Notes under the pieces: generated by a model
Told to the model about the DNA's origin: nothing
The model's database searches: none
Seen by the model: only the letters and a program-made list of their open reading frames with translations
Assembly: GCA_946498095.1 (NCBI GenBank)
Contig: CAMMMX010000009.1
Location: 39,001-103,000 of the forward strand
DNA: 64,000 nt
From: an uncultured Clostridia bacterium
GTDB taxonomy: Bacteria > Bacillota > Clostridia > Oscillospirales > Ruminococcaceae
Reading direction: 5' to 3'
In this document: piece after piece, positions 60,365 through 64,000 of the stretch
How the letters are laid out: each line of letters opens with the position of its first letter
Numbering within the stretch: position 1 is the stretch's first letter
Made by a program: the position numbers and the translations under genes

Positions 60365-60916
60365 ATGTTTGAAGGCGATTACACCATTTATGGCAAACAT
60401 GCCACTTATATCAAATACCTTGTCAATGATGCAAAGGCATTTAAGCGATACATTGATGTATATATGGCGGGGGCAGCACTCGGCGCGTTATACGAACGAC
60501 GAGCTGAGCAGTCGGATTCAACTGATAGAGCAAGAATCTACTCGGATGCTTTTAATACAGAGCATGTAAAGTGTAATGAGTTGTTCCGAACAGTTATTCT
60601 GGCTGATACTACAAAGTCTTGGTCGCCGGAAGAGCGTGCCAATATCTGCTTCCGGTATAGAGATAAAATGGATGAGAACGCCGTTCCTCCTGTTACGCAG
60701 GAAGAAGTTGACATCATGCGAGAAGCCCTTGCGCTATTCAATGCGTATGTTTTAGGTGGAATTGAGATTCTGTATGATAGCTTCTCAAGTAGCGCAACTA
60801 TTAGCATGGATGAAACGGTTGATTATGCGTACAAAACAATTTTTGATCAGCATTCACTCATAGAAAGCCGTAGCGACGGTGACGATGATGATCAACTACT
60901 TCGCCCTGAGTATTAA
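60365..60916 (+). CDS. 183-residue hypothetical defence-operon protein
   Basis: The N-terminal part (YTIYGKHATYIKYLVNDAKA, then KRYIDVYMAGAALGALYERR) is helical and basic, the end acidic (SRSDGDDDDQLLRPEY). The motif resembles no family I can name with confidence; small DNA-binding DndE-like proteins have similar size but other motifs. Eleven bases from the DndD-like gene, 18 from the next. It probably works with the DndD-like ATPase. Confidence 0.6.
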   Translation: MFEGDYTIYGKHATYIKYLVNDAKAFKRYIDVYMAGAALGALYERRAEQSDSTDRARIYSDAFNTEHVKCNELFRTVILADTTKSWSPEERANICFRYRDKMDENAVPPVTQEEVDIMREALALFNAYVLGGIEILYDSFSSSATISMDETVDYAYKTIFDQHSLIESRSDGDDDDQLLRPEY

Positions 60917-60934
60917 GAATAAACGGTGATAGAA

Positions 60935-63643
60935 ATGGCTGGGACACCTATAGAACAATTGCATCTTTCTGTTCGTGCAAGTAATGTGTTGCATAGGATG
61001 GGAATACATACCTTTGAAGAGTTAATTGATACACCTATTGAGAGTATTGCTCAACAGAGAAATATCGGCGTAAAGACGCTTGATGAGATCAAAAGCGTTT
61101 TACAAAACACGGGTTTAATCATTGAGCAAGTTATCGATGGGAACTCTGCTGAAAGTACGGAGCCTATGGGGTTTTCCAACGAGCAATTGGCTGAGATGTC
61201 CCGCCACTCTATTGACGAACTGGGTTTGTCTGTGCGTCCATATAATGCCCTTCATAGAGCTGGTTGCTTAACAATTGATAAGGTCGCATTACTGGCTGAG
61301 CCTGATTTCGCCCAGATGAAGGGCTTAGGGAAAAAATCTGTTGAGGAAATACGGGATTCTATCAGTTTGTGGATTCGGGAGAATATCGTGTTTGAAAACG
61401 GAACTCAACAGGAGCCTACTAATGCTGATCTGAAAAATCTCTTGCAATGGGTTTCCTCGTCTCTCGAACCGATAATGCATTTATACTGGAAGCAGTTGTA
61501 TGACTTTATCGTAAGAACTGGCGGCTCTGAAAAGATCCCAGCAAGCGACCGAGATGCAGCGCTTAGAACTGTTCTCTTACTACCTGAAATTCGTAGCGAG
61601 GTTAAGTCTTTTTGGGAATCCATCTCGATAAGAGGGATGATTACCCCAAATGCTGTATCTGACCATATAGCATCACTTAATTTGCCTTTTGATCCGGAGA
61701 TCCTTGTTGATACAGCCCTTGAAGGTAATATAATTGTCAAACTCAGAGATGTTTTTCTCGTCTCTCGTGACTCGTTTCTTGAAGCATATGATAAGATATG
61801 TGATCCTGAAGATAGGGCGGCTCAAATACTTAAGTTCAGAACTGAGGGTGAGAACCTTCAGGATATTGGTGACTTATTTGATTTGACTCGTGAACGAGTT
61901 CGACAGATTACCGTCAAAATGATTCGCAAATTTCCCATGCTTTTTGAGGATTATTTCAGTGAGCCATATAAGCATTTTCATTTGCTCAAGACACAATTTA
62001 TAAGAGCATTTCCCGAAATATCAGAGGAAGGCTATGAGTTTCTTTCCATTCGATATTCTCGCGGCAAAGTTGCGCTTACAAGAAAATCATTAGAAGAGTA
62101 TACCGGATTGTGGAAAGACCAGCTTTCACTTTTTCTAGACGATGAAGAAGTGCAGGATGATAAAAAGACTGTTTCAAAAACAGAAATGGTAATGAGAGTC
62201 TTGATCGGAAATTCTGATAATCCTCTCAGCATTGAAGAGTTTGAGACAGAGTATTACAGATACATAGAAAGAAAAGGCTATCCTGCGGACAGGCTAAAAA
62301 TAAACATACGTACAGTTGGCAATCATTTGCGCAATGCAACCGGAGTTGTTTTTAACCGCGATAATAAGGTCAGATATTGTTCAGCGGATCCTAGAGTTGT
62401 ATGGAAGACGATTGATTTTGGTCAATACAAGAATATGGTAATTTCCTCTGACCTTATTTTTCGCGATTATCAAGATGTCATGGAAGAGTTAGACATTCGA
62501 GATGGTTATGAACTGTTCTATGTCATTAAGTCTTCGATATCATTGTGGAATGAAAAATCATTTTCAATTCATTGCCGTAGAGTTCCTGTAATTGTACTAG
62601 GTGATGCATCAGAAGAAATGCAAGCCATAAAACTTCTGAAAGAAATCTCTCCTGTTGCTTACTTGGATTATTACGAAGCTTACGAAGAAAGATACGGATT
62701 GCGCAAAGAAAGTGCACAAGGAAATCCTACGATTTCCAACACTGTGGGAGCATACTATATTGATGGACAATATGTTATAGATGCTCCATCTATTAGCGAT
62801 TGTGATATTCCACCTTTCCTTTCTGCGTTAGGTGAGAAGCCTTTGTGGTTTATCGAAGATATAGAACTTCTATTCGACAAGATTTGTATCCATAGCACAC
62901 ACGATGCTATCAATGCAGCTGCTTTCAGACGAATCGGGTATATTCTTCATACGGCTTACGCGTATAAAGCATCGTATGGAACTGCAATGAATTTCTTCGA
63001 TGATGTTATTTTCTGTCAAGACATTGTAGATCTTAGTACCCTCGACAGACGTATCAGCAATCTATCAATGTTTGGTTCGGCTCTAGACAAAAAGAAGAAA
63101 TCCTTAGATTACATTGAGACTGCACCAAAGGTATTAATGTCTCGATCGAAAGTTGAGGAAGTGTATGGGCTGACGACAGCCGATATACGAGAGTTACAGT
63201 CTACGCTGTCGGTATACTATGAGATCCCCTTCTTCAACGGGCGAAGCATCTGGCATAAGATCCAAGACCTACCCATCGTCAAAAAGCTACAAGGGAATGA
63301 TTGGATGTTGACTTGCATTATGAGGCAGCAAGATTCAGTGGCTTCCATTTCAGTAGCTGGAGGAATTATCCTCTCACTTGAAAGCACTTCATTAAGTTTA
63401 AGTCGAATCTGTGAATGGATCTCTTCCGAGTATGGAACAATGTCAATTAATGCTCTAGAAAAGAGATTCAATGAATTGTTTGGGACACGTATTCCTGCAT
63501 CAAAACTTGCAGAAAAGCTCAAAACTAGCGGTTCTTGGCGCAACGTTGTTACAGATTCTATGGATGATTATATTGATAGTCTAGTTGACGCGGATATAAT
63601 TGATATGGATGCAAACGATCTGCTCCATGAGGAATTTTTTTAA
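60935..63643 (+). CDS. RNA polymerase alpha-CTD-like / sigma region 4-like multidomain protein
   Basis: 902 residues. Residues 1-60 and about 85-150 each match the RNA polymerase alpha-CTD helix-hairpin-helix pattern (IEQLHLSVRASNVLHRMGIH ... and IDELGLSVRPYNALHRAGCL then MKGLGKKSVEEIRDSISLWI). Residues about 290-330 resemble sigma region 4 (EGENLQDIGDLFDLTRERVR, then QITVKMIRKFPML). The remaining 550 residues are not recognisable; later parts contain HTH-like repeats. It may bind DNA or RNA polymerase. ATG 60935 is chosen over GTG 60926. The ribosome site is weak (GGTGAT). Confidence 0.7.
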   Translation: MAGTPIEQLHLSVRASNVLHRMGIHTFEELIDTPIESIAQQRNIGVKTLDEIKSVLQNTGLIIEQVIDGNSAESTEPMGFSNEQLAEMSRHSIDELGLSVRPYNALHRAGCLTIDKVALLAEPDFAQMKGLGKKSVEEIRDSISLWIRENIVFENGTQQEPTNADLKNLLQWVSSSLEPIMHLYWKQLYDFIVRTGGSEKIPASDRDAALRTVLLLPEIRSEVKSFWESISIRGMITPNAVSDHIASLNLPFDPEILVDTALEGNIIVKLRDVFLVSRDSFLEAYDKICDPEDRAAQILKFRTEGENLQDIGDLFDLTRERVRQITVKMIRKFPMLFEDYFSEPYKHFHLLKTQFIRAFPEISEEGYEFLSIRYSRGKVALTRKSLEEYTGLWKDQLSLFLDDEEVQDDKKTVSKTEMVMRVLIGNSDNPLSIEEFETEYYRYIERKGYPADRLKINIRTVGNHLRNATGVVFNRDNKVRYCSADPRVVWKTIDFGQYKNMVISSDLIFRDYQDVMEELDIRDGYELFYVIKSSISLWNEKSFSIHCRRVPVIVLGDASEEMQAIKLLKEISPVAYLDYYEAYEERYGLRKESAQGNPTISNTVGAYYIDGQYVIDAPSISDCDIPPFLSALGEKPLWFIEDIELLFDKICIHSTHDAINAAAFRRIGYILHTAYAYKASYGTAMNFFDDVIFCQDIVDLSTLDRRISNLSMFGSALDKKKKSLDYIETAPKVLMSRSKVEEVYGLTTADIRELQSTLSVYYEIPFFNGRSIWHKIQDLPIVKKLQGNDWMLTCIMRQQDSVASISVAGGIILSLESTSLSLSRICEWISSEYGTMSINALEKRFNELFGTRIPASKLAEKLKTSGSWRNVVTDSMDDYIDSLVDADIIDMDANDLLHEEFF

Positions 63644-63693
63644 ACAGACTAATTGGATTATTACATTTACTGTGCAAAGGAAGAGATGTCCAT
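63644..63693 (+). other. Short gap before WYL gene
   Basis: Fifty bases with an AAGGAAGAG ribosome site 8-13 bases before the WYL gene start. No promoter or terminator was recognised, so the WYL gene may be part of the defence operon. Confidence 0.4.
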
Positions 63694-64000
63694 ATGGATA
63701 TTAAAGCGAAACTTCGCCCCTTCTATGTGGCAAAAATGCTCTATGAGCAAACAGATGAAGATCATTACTTGACGATTGCTCAAATCATAGAGCAACTTGA
63801 CAAAGACTACGGTATCTCCACTTCACGCGGTACTGTCGGTGACGATATCAAGGCTCTTCAGGAGCTCGGAGTAGAGATTGCCGTAGAGTCATCTACGCAA
63901 AAACGGTATTATATGATCGGTCGGCGGTTTGACCTTCCGGAGCTCAAGACAATGATTGACGCCATTGAGTCTGCCCGATTCATTCCAAAGGAAAAGAGCG
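63694..64000 (+). CDS. WYL-type HTH transcriptional regulator (partial)
   Basis: The first 102 residues are visible; the gene runs off the window. The N-terminus is a winged helix-turn-helix of the DeoR/WYL type (RPFYVAKMLYEQTDEDHYLT, then IAQIIEQLDKDYGISTSRGT and IKALQELGVEIAVESSTQKR), followed by the linker RYYMIGRRFDLPELKTMIDA. The ligand-binding WYL domain would lie beyond the edge. WYL regulators are frequent controllers of phage-defence operons and respond to nucleic acid or nucleotide ligands. Start follows AAGGAAGAG. Confidence 0.8.
   Translation, partial: MDIKAKLRPFYVAKMLYEQTDEDHYLTIAQIIEQLDKDYGISTSRGTVGDDIKALQELGVEIAVESSTQKRYYMIGRRFDLPELKTMIDAIESARFIPKEKS

Larger units (their letters stand above)
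14231..64000. mobile_element. Integrative and conjugative element (left end approximate, right end outside)
   Basis: From about 14.2 kb onward the genes are those of a Firmicutes ICE: ArdA-like genes, solitary methyltransferases, a VirB/VirD4-type channel, class B sortase with adhesin, oriT, relaxase, Toprim protein and coupling protein, followed by a defence cargo block that runs off the window. The left boundary lies between the tRNA-fMet terminator (14036) and the first ICE gene (14359), but no att repeat could be confirmed because the other end and the integrase are not in view. The core is GC-rich and the cargo from about 47.1 kb is visibly AT-richer, suggesting separate acquisition. Confidence 0.85.

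Overview
The window comes from the chromosome of an anaerobic Bacillota species, most likely class Clostridia (Oscillospiraceae/Ruminococcaceae type). The basis is strong AGGAGG-type ribosome sites, sigma-A promoters, an AdhE fermentation gene under a Rex operator, a SpoVG-family gene and Firmicutes-type conjugation genes. No taxonomic marker such as 16S is present, so this placement is an inference.

Region 1 (1-14 kb) is ordinary chromosome. A minus-strand operon holds a MutS-domain-V ATPase, a DUF3842 protein and a phosphotransferase. It is followed by small hypothetical genes, a relic of an ABC transporter ATPase, a DUF5703/GH95-like glycosidase, adhE with a Rex site over its promoter, and a second phosphotransferase whose Shine-Dalgarno (SD) and start codon are separated by a perfect hairpin. 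Next come a decayed tyrosine recombinase beside tRNA-Gly(CCC), a 1053-bp insertion sequence with a 26-bp target duplication and a nonsense-mutated transposase, and the initiator tRNA-fMet.

Region 2 (about 14.2-47.1 kb) is the core of a large integrative and conjugative element (ICE). The first part (14.4-25.3 kb) is a tightly coupled run of small acidic accessory genes: ArdA-like antirestriction proteins, DUF4314, ribbon-helix-helix proteins, DUF3789, DUF3849, YodL/DUF3846 and SpoVG. It also has two solitary DNA methyltransferases (cytosine-5 and Dam-type adenine). The second part (25.3-38.9 kb) has surface proteins (a Thr/Pro/Glu-rich lipoprotein and a 1665-residue thioester/CnaB/VaFE adhesin), a class B sortase, and the mating channel (VirB2-, VirB6-, VirB3- and VirB4-like proteins and an NlpC/P60 plus tail-lysozyme hydrolase). 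The third part (38.9-47.1 kb) has further acidic genes, a probable oriT with an IncP-like nic consensus, a CopG-like accessory protein, a MobP-type relaxase fused to Sel1 repeats, a DUF3991/Toprim protein and the VirD4 coupling protein. No ICE integrase or right end is in view.

Region 3 (47.1-64 kb) is an AT-richer cargo block. After a divergent XRE/SLOG pair, one long operon begins with a small XRE regulator. It encodes a PAPS-reductase-like enzyme with zinc ribbons and a ferredoxin domain, a DUF4007 protein, a 1206-residue P-loop ATPase and a cysteine desulfurase. This is the gene content of an Ssp-type DNA phosphorothioation system in the order D-B-C-A. It continues with a phospholipase-D/helicase protein, a 54-residue ORF, a DndD/SMC-like ATPase, a 183-residue protein, and a 902-residue protein with RNA-polymerase-alpha-CTD-like and sigma-region-4-like segments. 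A WYL-type regulator is cut by the window edge. I read this as a phosphorothioate modification module coupled to a candidate restriction module that may be undescribed.

A second signal runs across regions 2a and 2c. At least a dozen otherwise unrelated small acidic ICE proteins end in an acidic stretch followed by a Met/Gly-rich tail (MGGM, MGM, GMTM, MGMTL). None of the conjugation-machine proteins carries it. Part of this is explained by SD sequences embedded in the gene ends, but not all of it.
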